This document shows positions 12,801 to 26,281 of a stretch of 64,000 bases of DNA, piece by piece. A model generated the notes under the pieces. It did not search any database. It was given only the letters and a program-made list of their open reading frames with translations, and had not been told where the DNA came from. The translations under genes and the position numbers were made by a program. The number at the start of each line of letters is the position of its first letter. Position 1 is the stretch's first letter. This DNA is from Takifugu bimaculatus (lineage: Eukaryota > Chordata > Actinopteri > Tetraodontiformes > Tetraodontidae), in NCBI GenBank assembly GCA_004026145.2, contig CP034980.1, positions 12,131,649 through 12,195,648 on the forward strand, written 5' to 3'.

Positions 12801-15800
12801 GAGACAATAAATTAAACTGTGAAGCGATTAGCAGGCAGAATGCTGTACTGTTGTGCTCATGCTATCTGTGACTGAAGGTGGATCCAGGCTGTTTTTGACC
12901 CCTGCTCCTCTACTGTCTGCCCTAGTGTTTAGACTCATCAGTGGGGAAGAGGAAAAGAAGCTTGGCTGTTAGCTCCTCTCAGGATCCATCTTTCTCAGGA
13001 TTAAACCAGGTGTGACCTTTACCACAACACCAGCTGCCTTACAACCGCAGTTGTCGTTTTGCATTCATTTGTAACTGTGCTGGGTTACTTTGTTCACACC
13101 ACCACCCAAATTAACTCATCGTAGCAGAAAAGTACAGCAGATCACATTGTATCCCTCCGTAGTTTGGACAGGGTCTCAGTCGGTTCAAGCGCGCCCCAGG
13201 TGGCTTCCTGTGCACATTTAACATGACTTCTGTTTCGGTCGGTTGAGAGGGGACAGAAAAGGTATTAAGTTACAGGTTATAAGAAGGATTATACTCGAAG
13301 TACAGGTTCTTTTCAAATTCATTTTTAACCTTGATGAAAGCTCCTTTTGTGGGTGTTTACTAAAAAAGGAGATTAAGGAACAAAAGTATTAATACATTTA
13401 TCATTCACTTACAGTACCAAATTAAACTGGAACTATGTTTGGGAATGGACTCATTTGAAGGCTGGATTAGGATTTGATTGCCAAATCTTTTCACAAAATG
13501 AGAGTAAATAACTCTTCCCCATGTGGTCATCTGGAACCCCTGGTCCAACAGCTGTAAATATTAGCATAATTTTCACACTTATGTCCCATTGAAAGAAAAT
13601 GGAGCTGAAATGAGCAGGATGCCTTGTGTCAACGAGTGTTTCTTTGTCTTTTTTTATGTGTTCAATTGAACAAATTAGGAACAATGATGCGGAGAACTTC
13701 TTGTTCTCTCAACGACCTTTGCAGTGAAATATACAGTATCCAAAACAAACACAAACATTGCTGTGGTAACTGCAACATGTCCAGGCTACACTTCATCAGA
13801 GTAGCCTGGAAGAGCTAATGAAACATTGACAGCCACAATGGACTTCAAGGTGTTGAGCCACGTTCATCTCCTCTCTTAAGGAGAGCTTAATTAGTGGATT
13901 GGGCCAGAAACCAGTTCAGCATCACCATAATCTCAAAACTAAAATACCACCTTTTCCTTATTGAAGCCTTGATCGCCTCCTGCGGGTGCATTAACTCTTG
14001 CACTCTTAACTTGAGTGTGAGAGTTTCAGGGAGTCTGGAACCCTTTAGTTGGTTAATATAAGGGCAGCCTTTAAGTACATTAGGTTTCTTCTATTGACGT
14101 GCTTTGCCACAGTTTTATTGCAGGAGCTTGATCTTTAGTTTTGGCCTTGGTAACTGGAACATTTCTCTTTTGGTTGAGATGAGTGAGGCTTGTCCATTGA
14201 AGACTACAAAATTCCATGTTGAGACAGATGTTCCACCTCATTATCACTTTACACTCTTGTGAGCTTGCATTGGCCAGCTGTGCATATAATACAGACTTTA
14301 ACCCTTTTGGAAGGCTGCACAATTTCCTTTGGTCCAAATATTGCAAGTCCTTTCTACCATTTTCTTTTTACGTACCTTTAAAAAAAAAATATATATATAT
14401 ATCAGTAGTGGATCACCTGCAGACCCCTTTTTTAATTCATTCTATTTCAAATTCAGTTATCCAAATAATTGGACTTTATTTTGCTTGTAGTAATTATGTA
14501 TATTAGTATTTATGTTACAGTAATTAAAGACGGATGATCAGGGGCCTTGCAGAGAGTCAGAGCTACATTGTGTCGGTCATATGGGAAGAAAGATTCTACA
14601 GAGGTGTCTGAAAAGCCCCTTTGACACTGCACAAAAGTCCCAGATCGACATGGGTCTTTTCTGCAAACTAAAAGGGTTGATCTCAGCGATTATCGCCCGC
14701 CATTGCATTGATCATGCTAGTGCACCGTTAGGTCCACAAGCCGCTCAGCATCCGTGGAAACGATTGTAGACACTGTGCAGGATGCACTTATGTATGGCAA
14801 TATTGCCTGCATAGTGAGAGAACGGAGAGTTGACTGGACGAAACGGGTGATTAACAAACTGAGAGGCCCCTGAGTGGCCTTATTATGAACTTTACAAATT
14901 AATAAAGAGCTACTGAGCACTGGCAAACCTCGTCTGCTTCTGCCCCAACGGTGCCATCCATGTCCCCTGACTAGCCATGGCACATTTATTTTCCATGGAA
15001 TAAGTACCACTACACACCACTGACTGAAATTTGTACACAACGATACAATATATAAACAAATGTTGAAGTTAAAGTGTTTTTAGGTTTGTTGACAGGTGAA
15101 TAGTGACCTTTGCAACAAATGCTGCCATTTTAGTGGCTGTTCTCTGCCACCGTATATTAGGTGTACAGGCTTGTTGTAAAGTTAAATGTAAACTAGATGT
15201 ATCGGTACAAGTTTTGGGGAACAACCATATTTTGTCAAAGCCAGGCTCAGACTGGAGGGACAAATACTGCCCCCCCCCCCCATGATCAGTGAAAGGTACA
15301 GCAGTAAAATGTTATTTTTTTAATGTTTGTAAGACATTCTAAGGTAGAGTTTTGGCAATTATTAAAACAAAAAAACGATTTAAAGCGTTTTCCGCAAATA
15401 AAACACTCGAGGGAACAGTAGTAGAGTTTTGCACCAAGCCAATTATCGCAGTTTCCAGGACTGTTATTAGGCATTTTAGTGATGAAAATAAACTTTAGAA
15501 ATATTGTCGCCTGAATTTACACTTTCTGAAACCAAGAGCTTTCAAGATGAACACAAAGCTGATTTCCCTGCAGGAATTTAAGACTCATAAATTGCAAACA
15601 AATTTTTTTTCTAAAAAAGGATTTTAGTCAAATTCTTCAGATGTTAGTCCACTTGTTAACCACTGGACCGATAGATTTGACAAAATAGTCAAATGCTGTC
15701 TGATTTTTGAAACTGAGCCTTCCTTTGCTGTGACAACGCTCCGTTGATGGACCGACACAAATTTGCCCCAAATGGTCACGTGGGGGCAATAAGGGCCCGC

Positions 15801-18800
15801 CTCCTCCGACCATAGCTTGTATGACCAGATTTGCCACAGGTTCCATTCACCTTTGCTCAGCTATGTCCGTTCTGTCCATCCTTTACCTTGCAGTGTTCCG
15901 GCACACTTGAATATTCAATGATTACGTCAGTACGATGGCGTATGAGCGGGAGGACAAAAAACAGCTGCCCACCTCTCAGCGGGAGATCAGATCAAGTCGC
16001 TTTAGAAAAATAAAGCAAGTTTATTCCATAGGTCATTTTCCTTGTTTCACAGCATCCTTGTATCCCTGACGCTCGATTATATATATTACATAGGTTTCAT
16101 TAATTTCATAACTTCTGTTAAATGTTCATATTTGTCATAAATTAGAACAATATTCCAATCTTCCATTTAAAACAATATTTTATCTATACTTGTCTGTCTG
16201 TCATTGTGGGTCATGGCTTTAATAATTTTAGACACTTTTAAATGCCCCAGCCCACACTCACTCATGCTCGCTCTCTTCTCTGCTCCAAGTATTTCCACAC
16301 AAAGTGGATATTTTTGGTTCAGTTGATTCAGTCACAGAGCTCCCACGTAGTTCAGACCATGCTGCTTTTTATTTGCTACTCAGGCTGAAATGTTCCGCAG
16401 GGCTGCTTCTTTTACTCATGCTTTTGCTATAAAGGATTTGTCATAGAAATGTATCACATGTGTCAGTCTTGTCCCAAACCCATCCAGTGCTTTACCACGG
16501 TTAATGGTGACAGAAACGGGCCGTCGCACAATATGAAGCTTCTGCTGCTGCACTACATGACGCCACTTGACTGCTACACCGTCAAACTGCTGCTACGTCA
16601 GCAGACACAACAAGTTGCAAGCAAAAACTCAATGTGCCGTCGTGAGTTGTGCTAGTTGCCATGGTTCTGGTGGTCCTGCGCATGTCCACAAGGCACTTGT
16701 GAAATGTATAGTGAAATCTTTTAAATGAGTGTCGTTAGCGTGAAAATCCATAACAAACATTTATGGGCCTCCTTTTCTTGTATGAATTTTGTATTTTTTC
16801 CACGATAAAAGCTGTAAGATGTGGCCTTCATGGGTCTGTAATGTGGTTGGGCTGAAAATGATGTGCTAGGGTTGCTGAGCAACAGTCTGGAGCATTTTTA
16901 AAGCCTTGATTTTGGTGCTTTAAAGTTACGCACCAACTGTTTTGATTATGAATCCAACTGTGTGTTTGCACTCGTGACTAGACTGGGTCATGAGCAAGTA
17001 GGTAGTTCATTATTTTTTTTTTTTTTTAAAGCTTCGGTTACATATTCAGATTGTGGGAATTGCTTGAACAACTTCTTTTTCATGGATCATCAGAAAATGG
17101 ATTCTAGTTGAGGATGATCCCTAGTCAAGTTTATTATTTTGGTAAATTAATCAGAGCCTTTCTTATATTTATGTGGCACCAACATTTTTCCTAAATAAAC
17201 TCAGAATCGTCATAACTATAAAGTTTCATTTTGACAACTAAAAACATTAAAAGTTGTTTGGTTCTGACACTTCCATCATTTCTAATTACGTGTACCAGTA
17301 GTTTGGACCATATACATCACGATGTGGGAAGGTGATGTGAAGTAACAAGTTACTATTTGTTCTTTCCTGGCTTGATGTTAAATACCTAAATATTAAGTTG
17401 CATCAGAACCCTGACCGGTTTCCCCGTCAAGGATAGTTTAATAGTATAGACAGAGTGCCACCCAGACCATATTTGTAATGTGTTTGCTTGTTTTCAAACA
17501 CTACTTTATCAGCGGTCTGTGTTGTCACGTAAATATTAGGGTAAAGGTATTTCAAAAGTACACAGTCATGACAGTTTTATTGCTCATCAGAAATTTGCTT
17601 GTTCAGGACTGATTACATGTAACAAAGGACTAGTTTTTATAGTTCTGGAGCTCTTAAACTTGTTTTGTTACCTTTTGATGCAGGAAAAGCAAGCATCACT
17701 TTAGGTGGTCCATCGTTTTATCTTTACCCGCATCACCACATTAGGTGCTCCGTATACGTCACCTCGGGACTTGATAAGTTCAGGTCAAACAGAGAGAAAG
17801 TAGTTTAGGGAATTCAGAGTGTTTGTGACACTTGTGTCTCCGTAGGCTCCTGTGGGATTATACAAATATTCACAAAGTAATAATAATACAGAAATTTCAG
17901 AACTTGTTATTGCCAGGCTTTAGAATGAAATGTGAAGAATGTTTACTCAAGAAAGAACTTTTCATGTATAGTTTTATCCTAAAGTGTTTATAACACTGAA
18001 CATTTGTGTGGTTTTTCTGTAATGGAGGCTAATGTGCACAATGATTTTAACGTGCGTGTTCTCTTTGATTGTCAGTTGTTCCTCATTGATTTTGGTTTGG
18101 CGAAGAAGTACCGGGACAACCGCACTCGGCAGCACATACCCTACAGAGAAGACAAGAACTTGACTGGCACAGCTCGCTACGCCTCCATCAATGCACACCT
18201 GGGGATCGAGCAGAGGTGCGTCTTCACGCTCCTCCGTGACCTCTTCAAGAAATGCCGACACCTTCAGTTATTCATTATCGAACAGGAAGCTGATCAACCC
18301 CAAACAGCTTAAAACAGTTATTGTGACATTGTGTCTAGTGGCGTCATTCCCAAAGATTTATGATCATCTTTTCTGTTCTGCTCTGTATATAAAACCTTCA
18401 TGTTTCTGTTGGCTGATACTTTTTGAAATGTTCTGTCCACCATTTAAAATTAAGACCCTCACCCAAATGGCAATTTACAACATTTGTCCTATTTGCTCAA
18501 AATCAATCAATCTTTATTTATATAGCGTCTTATACAATCAAAATTGTTTCAAGGCGCTTTCCAGAATCCCAGGGCCTAACCCCAGACAAGCAACAGTGGC
18601 AAGGAAAAACTCCCCTTTAACAGGAAGAAACCTTGAGCAGGACCAGGCTCATGTAGGGGGACCCTCCTGCTGATGGCCGGCTGGGTAGAGAGAGAGGAGA
18701 GGAGAGGAGAGGGGTAAAGGAGAGGAGAGGAGAGGGGTAAAGGAGAGGAGAAGTAGAGTGAAGTGGAGGTAGAGGAGAGGAGGAGGAGGGGAAAGAGGAG

Positions 18801-19178
18801 AGGGAGAGAAACATTAGTTCAGTCAGCATTGCTTCTTAACGAGACAGGTTGAGATCCCACAAGGGGGTTTGTTCTGGGTTTTAAAGAAGTTTAACTATTT
18901 TTCTTCATTCCCATTTCATTACAGTAACAAATAAAGCCCAGTCTTCCAGACTTTAAAATCATATGATAAAAAGACTAAACAAACACATTGATCTTGCAGT
19001 CGCCGTGACGACATGGAGTCGCTGGGCTACGTGCTTATGTATTTCAACAGAACCAGTCTACCATGGCAAGGACTGAAGGTATGAATTACCACTCACCCCT
19101 GACAAACTTGTACTTTTATTTTTATATATATATAAATAAATATGAATATGTGTGTGTGTGCGTGTGTGTGTGTGTGTG

Positions 19179-19225
<47 letters not shown>

Positions 19226-19382
19226 GTATATATATATATGTATATGTATGTATATATATGTATATGTATATGTATATATATATATATGTATATGTATATA
19301 TATATATGTCTATGTATATATCTATATATATGATATATCTATGTGTATATATGTATATATGTATATGTATATATGTACGATG

Positions 19383-19418
<36 letters not shown>

Positions 19419-19488
19419 TATAGATATATGTATATATATATATATATATGTATATGTATGTATATATATATATATGTGTATATATATG

Positions 19489-19529
<41 letters not shown>

Positions 19530-22500
19530 ATGTATATGTGTGTGTGTATACATACATACACACACACACTTTTAAATTGTGTTGGGTGAACATTACACAG
19601 CTGATATTCAGTTGTTTTGTCTGTTGTGTATTTTGGGTTAAAGGAGCTGATACAGTGTTTATTAAGCTTTTAGAGTTCAACAGCGCGGGTCCAGTGAACT
19701 GTTGTCGATGCGTTTTATCAGAACATTTCAGTGGTGTGTGTTGCAGTAGACACTGGTGAGCTTAGAGATGGTATCAGTGTCTGTGTGTTAATGGAAGTTG
19801 TTTATTTTTGACAGGCTGCCACAAAGAAACAGAAGTATGAAAAGATTTCGGAGAAGAAAATGTCAACCCCTGTGGAGGTCCTCTGTAAGGTGAGTCCAGT
19901 ATAGAGGGGCATGCGTGTGTAGGCAGGCAGGTCTCCAAGAGCCTCACCTCTTATATTGCCTGTTCCAGGGTTTCCCAGCAGAGTTTGCCATGTACCTGAA
20001 CTACTGCCGTGGCTTACGCTTTGAGGAGGCTCCCGACTACATGTACTTGCGTCAGCTGTTCCGCATCCTTTTCAGGTAAACACACATTTAATCTTCAAGA
20101 TGCATTTATTTAGAGTTATGCTTCAGCACACCTCTGAAATGCTCAGCAGCTTTTCCTTTAGATATCAGCCGTATAATTAGTCTAGGATTCTGCTGGTTTA
20201 CATGACTTAAATTAAAATGTAACATTCAGCAAATGTTGATCAGATTATTTTTTAAATATAATTCATTAACCTTCATTTAAATGGCTTCAAGTAAATCAGT
20301 TTGGCTGTGGTAAATATTATTCATGAGCCGAGATCTGAAGAAATACGAAAGAAATACTTCAAGTAGTGGAGTATTGTTTAAAATGATACATAGCAGATTT
20401 ACTCATGTGTTCAAAGGCGAAATATGTAATTTTGATTGAAGTTCTGAATCTGCTGAGATATAAAGAAATGCACGTCCTCCGTGTTTAGGTATGATTTGTG
20501 CTCTCTTGCATTGTTTGGAATATTAAATTATGGCAAGCGTTTTCCCTTCAGGACTCTGAACCATCAGTATGACTACACGTTTGACTGGACCATGCTGAAA
20601 CAGAAAGCACAGCAGGGAGCCTCCTCCGGGGGCCAAGGCCAGCAGGCACAAACCCCCACAGGCAAGCAAACTGACAAACCCAAGCCTAACATGAAAGGTT
20701 AGTAGCAAACAGCCAAGCGACGTTTTTTAGACACCAATTGCTCGTATATTCACTTAGCATTGTATTATGACTAGTAGGTAACATTTTTTATTTTCTAACC
20801 CCCACCCATGTGCCCCTTGTTTTAAACCGTTAAAACACCAAATTGTAAATTTAAAAAAAAACATATAAAACTTATTCCTTGTTGGAATTAATTCTAGTAC
20901 CGTACTAAAAAGAACGAGGAGGCACCATTTAAGTAAAGAGAAAATATGTATCCAAATGTAATATAAAATAGTTTGACACAATTGGTCTGTCTTGCAGAAG
21001 CAAAGACGTCCTTGGGTAATTTGACTACTAACTTTGTTGATATGCTTTCCTGTTCCTGTGTTGGGAAAGGACAATGGGCTCTCTCCTTTGTCAAACTGCT
21101 TCATGGCTAGCCCACCTGCTCTGAGCATAGCCACTGTTCTCCCGTGTGTCTTTCATAACGTTCCCTCTGAAAACTGGGCATTCAACAAAACCCATTAAAC
21201 TCTTTGCTTAACAGACACCTTTCTTTTCCTTATTTGTCTGTGACATCAACGATCTATCGCTGCAGTCAGACGGCTGAAATCTCCATATTGACGAGACTGA
21301 GGAATATTGATCCTCCAGGATCACTATAAATCTCTTTACCCATATAGTCAGAGCTTTTGATGCCTTCACAGGTGAAACAGTCAGCAAGTTGTTTGGTTTC
21401 AAGCCGGTAACAAGGATCACTTTACAGATTGTTACTGTATCACTGTAATTACGATCGGGGTCTAGTCTGACTTGCGGCTGTTCACTTAAATTAGACAATA
21501 GTCTCCAAAAGAGTCCATAACGAGTCGGCCAAATTCAATCAAACGTCACAAATTAAACATAAAAAGCACAGTAATGCTAAATGCCCCAAAAGACTGCAGC
21601 AGACAAGAAAATGATGTCAAAATAGTTGATCTGGTGGTGGGAAAGAATGAAAATCGATCAAATTTAAATGGCTCTTAACAATTGATCCTTGGGAAAAGCT
21701 CAATTATGGATGTTTTTTAAATCTTTTCAAGTCTATAATTGTATGTATATAATTGTACGTGTAATTGATTCTTTGATTTTATTCAAGTTTTGTTGCAAAG
21801 GAACATTGATTCGTGCTCCAAAGTAGCTACAGACATAGATTGAGCCTGATGTTTGAACATATGGTGGAGTCAACCTAAAAGCAGAATGGAGGATGTGGAG
21901 GTTGTGTTGTCTGGATTTAAAACTTCCCTTATGGGAAGTGTGCTGCAGAGAAGACGAAGCTATTCCTGAGCTGTGCACGGCGATGGGAGCGTTGAGTTAT
22001 TCACCAGTGAGCCATAACCATTGGTTTTAGCAGCCACAATGGTGATAGAATCAGAACTTCTTTACATGCTGTTGACATTTATGGATCCATGGCAACTGCG
22101 GTATTCCCGATTGACGCTAGAAGATAATATTGGCCAGCTGTGATCTTTTTTCTTTAATCTGATCTGATTTCCTATAGACTGGCCAAAGGTTGTAGTTGGG
22201 AAGACGCGCAGTGGTTAACCCAGCTCACACTGTGACGCACCTTCCTTGTTGAGAAACCTCTGAGTCATAACAGATTGATATATTTTAAATGGTTCTTTCA
22301 GTTTTGATGATTATGGCCTGCGGAGCTAGAAATGCCGCTCTTGTTCTTCATTTGTAATAAAAGGTTGGGGCCGTCCTCGATACATATGCGTGGTGGCTCT
22401 CTAATTCAGCACTATTTATAAAGCACCCAGGCAAGAGTGTGTCGATGCTTTTCAGAACGCTTGACCGCTCAGAGGAGAAATGGTTGCGTTTACATCAAAC

Positions 22501-22742
22501 ACTGATTCATGTATGTGAAGAAAGCAGCTGGCAATCAAATGTCCAAGCTTCTGATCTGTCCAAGCTTCTGATCAGTTAGAGGCTTCATTTCTTCTGTTAA
22601 ACCTTGATTCGCTCTAATCGTGCTCCGAGCGGTTCTTCACCGACTGCTTTTCCGTCACCCGAGACGAGCTGCTGGTGTGAGGCCGTATGTGACACGTCTG
22701 GCTAACTGCGCTGCCTGTTTCTTTGTCTCTGTAGGTTTCTGA
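3832..22742 (+). CDS. csnk1a1: Casein kinase I isoform alpha
   Basis: Monomeric Ser/Thr kinase that primes beta-catenin at Ser45 in the destruction complex and also acts in Hedgehog signalling, p53 control and the clock. Coding exons: 3832-3954, 4198-4304, 7978-8104, 8594-8692, 18076-18215, 19000-19078, 19815-19889, 19969-20075, 20552-20697, 22735-22742. All have GT-AG borders and join in frame to 336 residues, against 337 in human. The start [20 protein letters not shown] matches the family. The glycine loop GSGSFG, Lys46 of [14 protein letters not shown] (Asp136) and DFG (Asp157-Gly159) are all present, so it should be active. The tail is Gln/Ser-rich and ends NMKGF, with the last two residues on a tiny final exon. 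Intron 4 is 9.4 kb and hides an alternative exon (separate entry). Intron 6 holds a 0.4-kb TA/TG microsatellite. Confidence 0.98.
4305..7977 (+). other. csnk1a1: csnk1a1 intron 2
   Basis: A 3.7-kb intron. I see no extra exon. Bases 5718-6978 have ends resembling hAT termini (TAGGGCTGGG and CATCCCTA), but no matching target duplication, so no element is called. Confidence 0.6.
11241..11885. mobile_element. Tigger/pogo-like non-autonomous DNA element (MITE)
   Basis: A 645-bp element in csnk1a1 intron 4. Both ends carry the inverted repeat CAGTGGGACCTCTACTT followed by (A/C)CGAAC, 22 of 23 bases matching. It is flanked by TA on each side (11239-11240 and 11886-11887), the target duplication of Tc1/mariner/pogo elements. 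There is no transposase ORF, so it must have moved in trans. The motif TTTTCAGGTTACGAAG occurs in direct orientation near both ends, and an 11-bp inverted repeat CTCTACTTACG (11813-11823) pairs with the right terminus. A truncated relative lies at about 57536-57652. Confidence 0.85.
12926..13009 (+). CDS. csnk1a1: Alternative 'L' exon of casein kinase I alpha
   Basis: An 84-nt open block in intron 4 with acceptor ctgccctag and donor CAG|gtgtga, in phase 0 with both neighbours. It encodes exactly 28 residues, starting [12 protein letters not shown] and ending [11 protein letters not shown]. The vertebrate CK1-alpha L insert is also 28 residues, sits at the same point (after Lys152, before LFLIDFG) and has the same GKRKRS nuclear localisation signal and PSFSGLNQ end. 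Inclusion would give a 364-residue, nucleus-directed isoform. Differences from the human insert (S for P before V, LAV for MTV, SS for TS) spare the basic motif. Confidence 0.93.
18499..18690 (-). repeat. Dispersed teleost repeat ('tatagcgtc...caaggcgcttt' type)
   Basis: The segment begins with CAATCTTTATTTATATAGCG and continues through CAAGGCGCTTTCCAGA, 'caacagtggcaaggaaaaactccc', 'caggaagaaaccttgagcaggacc' and 'ggaccctcctgctgatggccgg'. I recognise this order of phrases as a very common interspersed repeat of fish genomes. A purine-rich GGAGA simple repeat follows to about 18810. It sits in csnk1a1 intron 5. The family name is not certain. Confidence 0.75.
19123..19571. repeat. Compound (TG)/(TA)/(TATG) microsatellite in csnk1a1 intron 6
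   Basis: About 450 bp of almost pure TA with TG and TATG interruptions, bracketed by TG blocks and an ACACAC end. It starts 45 bp past the exon 6 donor. Long apparent ORFs on both strands are products of the repeat. Confidence 0.97.
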
Positions 22743-22960
22743 GCCACATCTGCTCAGAGCAGAGCTGCAGAAGTGTTGGTGACCAGGACCAACAACTCTC
22801 TTCCTGGATACGCGACAAAGAGTCTGTCTCTCCTTCCATAATAACTCTATATGTAATGGAAATATATAGATTTACACACAGTGCTGTGTTATCTGTATAT
22901 TCATATGTATATAATAAAACTCTGCACTCCGAAATAAAAGAATGATAAATCAGGTTTTCT
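22743..22960 (+). terminator. csnk1a1: csnk1a1 proximal 3' UTR with poly(A) signals
   Basis: Two AATAAA hexamers at 22913-22918 and 22933-22938 follow the stop by about 170-190 nt, giving a plausible short 3' UTR. Further AT-rich sequence with other hexamers continues to about 23450, so a longer 3' UTR is also possible. Confidence 0.6.
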
Positions 22961-23499
22961 GGATGTGGAGGCTATAGCCCCCTGCCCCCACCTGCAAACA
23001 CATGCATCTCTTCCCCATCCATCCTCTCTGTTCCTGCAGTGTTGACTGTTTTCTCAGAAACTGAAGATGGTCGGCTCAACCTGTTTGGTCCCACCTGGGA
23101 TCTTCAGAACACGTTGCCCTGTTCATGCCATTGTTTGACTTTTTTCAGTCTGATTTTAAGACATGTTAACTTTTTAAAAAAAATCCCTTTTACTTTCTAA
23201 ACTGAATGATGCAACCATGGATGTTATTTACTAAAATTCAGATGTGGAGGGGTTTTTTTTTGTTGTCTTTTTTTTTTTTTCTTCATTTTCCTATGGTGAT
23301 TAGGATTTTTCCTGTTGACATTATAAGCTGTTCATTGCAACAGTCAATGGTAGAATGATATTCTGGTTCTCTTCCTCTCTTTAGAGCTCTGACCTATTAT
23401 TATATAATTAAATCTGTTGTACAACCTCTGGTCCAAAAATAATAATAAAAAAAAATGACATAACTCAGCCCTGAAATGCTTGTCAACAGCCTGCACAAT

Positions 23500-26250
23500 G
23501 AAAACTGTCTTGCATGTGAAAGCGTTTGCCATTTATTTTTTTCTTTATAATACCATGTGGTATTTATAAAGTTGGTCTTATGCCTCCGGCTCTATGGTGA
23601 TTTTTCCCATGGACGAGCGCTTCTCTGAATCTTTTGGAGATCATTTCTGATACACTTGCATCCCAGGACCGACTATTGAAGAGAGATGGGACATTTTGTC
23701 CAGTGATCCACAACAGGGAGCAGCAACATGAAGTTCAGTGGTGCCTTTGGACCAGATTCAAGACCTGCAGCCTGAGCAGATCTGCTGGACTCGTGTTCAC
23801 TGGAGTGTTGAGGCCAAGATTCATTCTGACCTGATGTGACTGGGTTTGCTGCCATACTGGGACCAGTGATTTTTATGACGCCTCCTGGGATTGAAGTCTT
23901 TAACGAACCCGTTTGAAACTTTTGGCCAGTTTACCACCAGATGACATTGACACCTTCAGACCACTTTAGTGCAGAGGCCTCGTGATGCTGGTAGTTTAAC
24001 ATGTCCATTAAAATCTAAATCCACCAAAACAGGCTTTACAGTTCCATTAAGAATCACACCAGTCTAAGCAATAGTGGCAGGATTTAAACACCGGTGGTGA
24101 AGGTAGGTTAATAATTCTAGATGTAGTTGGATTTGTAGCACATCTGCTCGTTCATTTAGGTTTTGATAGACCTTTAACAGTAATTTTCCGCTCTAGAGAT
24201 CCAAATGATGGTGAGTGTTGGCTTTGAATATTTTTGTATTTCCTTTGCTCCCCGAGCCTTTTGTCAATTGTCCGAATGCTTGCTGCTAAATCCTTTTATG
24301 GAACTGTCTTTCATAAGAGCCATTTCAGCCGCTATTGTGCAATTATGGCTCCTCATTCTAAGTATTTGTACCGCAGAGTCAAGGACGAAGAACAAAGCGG
24401 CGCATGTTTTATGTCCTCGTGCCTCCACTCGTCACAGAAAACAGGTGGATTCAGGAAAATCGATGAACTTTAGTACTGAGAAGGTTCGGTAGAGCTCATT
24501 GAGTCAATATATCTTTTATTTCAGAGGACACGGTTTGAATTGCAAGTTCCACCGCAGTCATCTTAATGTGTTGAATAATAGGAAACGCGTTTCCGGTTTC
24601 GGTCGAGCTGTTCCAGCAAATGTTGGAAACATGAGTCAGTGAACACACCTTTGATTTTCGCTGACGCATCGGTTTACCTGGAATTTCTGCCAGTAATGGA
24701 GTCAAATATGCACTTCCTTGGACCTCTTGCCTCGCCTCCAGAGGAAGCTGACGCAGAGGCTGACTGGTTGTCTGTCCCCGTTAGCTGGAATCACCAGGAC
24801 ACGCCGCATTCCCTCTCACAGGCCGGTGGAAGCCGCCAAATTCCAGCCCCGGAACCTCCTTAACGTGTTGCATCTAGTTCTACATGTGAAACCCACGTTA
24901 GCGCGTCGCCAATAAAAGTCAAGTTAGTTGTAGGTAGTTATTTTTCAGTCCGACTCAGTAAAGGGATTTTGCTCACTTTGTAATGCTTGAAAGTCACACT
25001 GAATGCACGCATTTAATTTCCCATTTAGTTATTCTTTTTAATTTTTATATGTGTGTGTACTGTATGTGTCGATACGTCAGTCATGGCTCTGAGGATTGAC
25101 AGCTGTAGCCGCACCCCGAACCAAGCATGTTTATCCTCTATAATATGTAAATCACTTTATATCTTTGTATGTTTATTACCGGAAGGACCAACCGAGTTGG
25201 GAATTTGACACAAGTTTTATTGTTTTAAGGAGCTCAATTCCAGTTATTGCATTTTTACACCCACTGCTGTCGCCACCTGCTGGAGACCAAGTAGAATGCA
25301 GCTGTACTCTGACTGGCGTGTGCTGGGACTGGGCCCCAGCTGGGACTGGGCCCCAGCTGGGCACCACCTGTGTTCTGAGTTCATGCTACAGGTTCTCATG
25401 TCTTCGTTCAGCGGTAACAGATGCATAAATTGATCTAAATGATTCCACGTGCAGACACATTAAAAAACTGTTCATAAAAACACTAAGAAAAGAAAATGCA
25501 AGTAAATGTATACTTGGATTGCTTTAAGTTTGCTATAAGATGTTACACAATGTACACACAACACGTACAGCTTAACTCTTACACAAGCAATAATGTGTCT
25601 TATTACAGGTCTGAGCTATCCAGCATTGGAAAGGTGATTCTACAGTGTCATAAACAATAATTATCAATGATTTTTTTTATTTTATTCTAGTCTCCATATA
25701 ATCAATTTAATCCTAGTAACAAACATACAACTGCATTATTTTAGTTATTACACGGTTTTTGTAGAATAGCTCTGCAACTATGTTGATTTCAACTTCCTAT
25801 AGCTACTATATATCAAACATGAGCAATAACTATAGAACCATGAACCTGACATACTTTACAATGTGTACGTCATAATTTCAAGGAAAGAGTTGGTTCAAAA
25901 ATAAAGCCTTTCATCTTTATCCCTACAGAAATATTATTCACTTATATTACACAATTGTCCACTGTTCAATATTTTCGATATTAAAATCAAAATTGGTGCC
26001 TCTACAATTGTGATTCTTTTCTATGCTGAACTCTTATGGGTAGCAAGAAGATGTTGTTGCAGAAATATATGTAATATGGGGGGTTCACGTGTTTTTCATG
26101 AACTGGATGCAGTAACTGACAAGAAATACAAACGTTTCTTCGAATATTTATTCATGTAATCAGACCTTTTTATCCTGAAGCTTCACATTTCCATGTCATC
26201 TGATTGGAACTATAAATCAGCGCATCTGACCTTTGTGCACGTGCACAGAG
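23500..26250. other. Intergenic stretch between csnk1a1 and mir-145
   Basis: No coding exon is supportable on either strand. Visible items are a 17-bp tandem duplication (GGGACTGGGCCCCAGCT twice, 25331-25364), a CTCF-like core at 25270-25283, and AT-rich sequence from 25440 to 26220. The distal part could belong to the 3' portion of the mir-143/145 primary transcript. This last point is inference. Confidence 0.5.
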
Positions 26251-26281
26251 GTGCGCTGCACCTGTAGCTGTCGATAAGCCC

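Noticed and set aside
19063..19680. Several 60-170 codon frames (YIYIYI, VCVCVC)
   Set aside because: Products of the TA/TG microsatellite in csnk1a1 intron 6, downstream of a clear splice donor.
22513..22580. Tandem repeat GTCCAAGCTTCTGATC (two copies) in csnk1a1 intron 9
   Set aside because: A single short duplication of no evident function; noted only.
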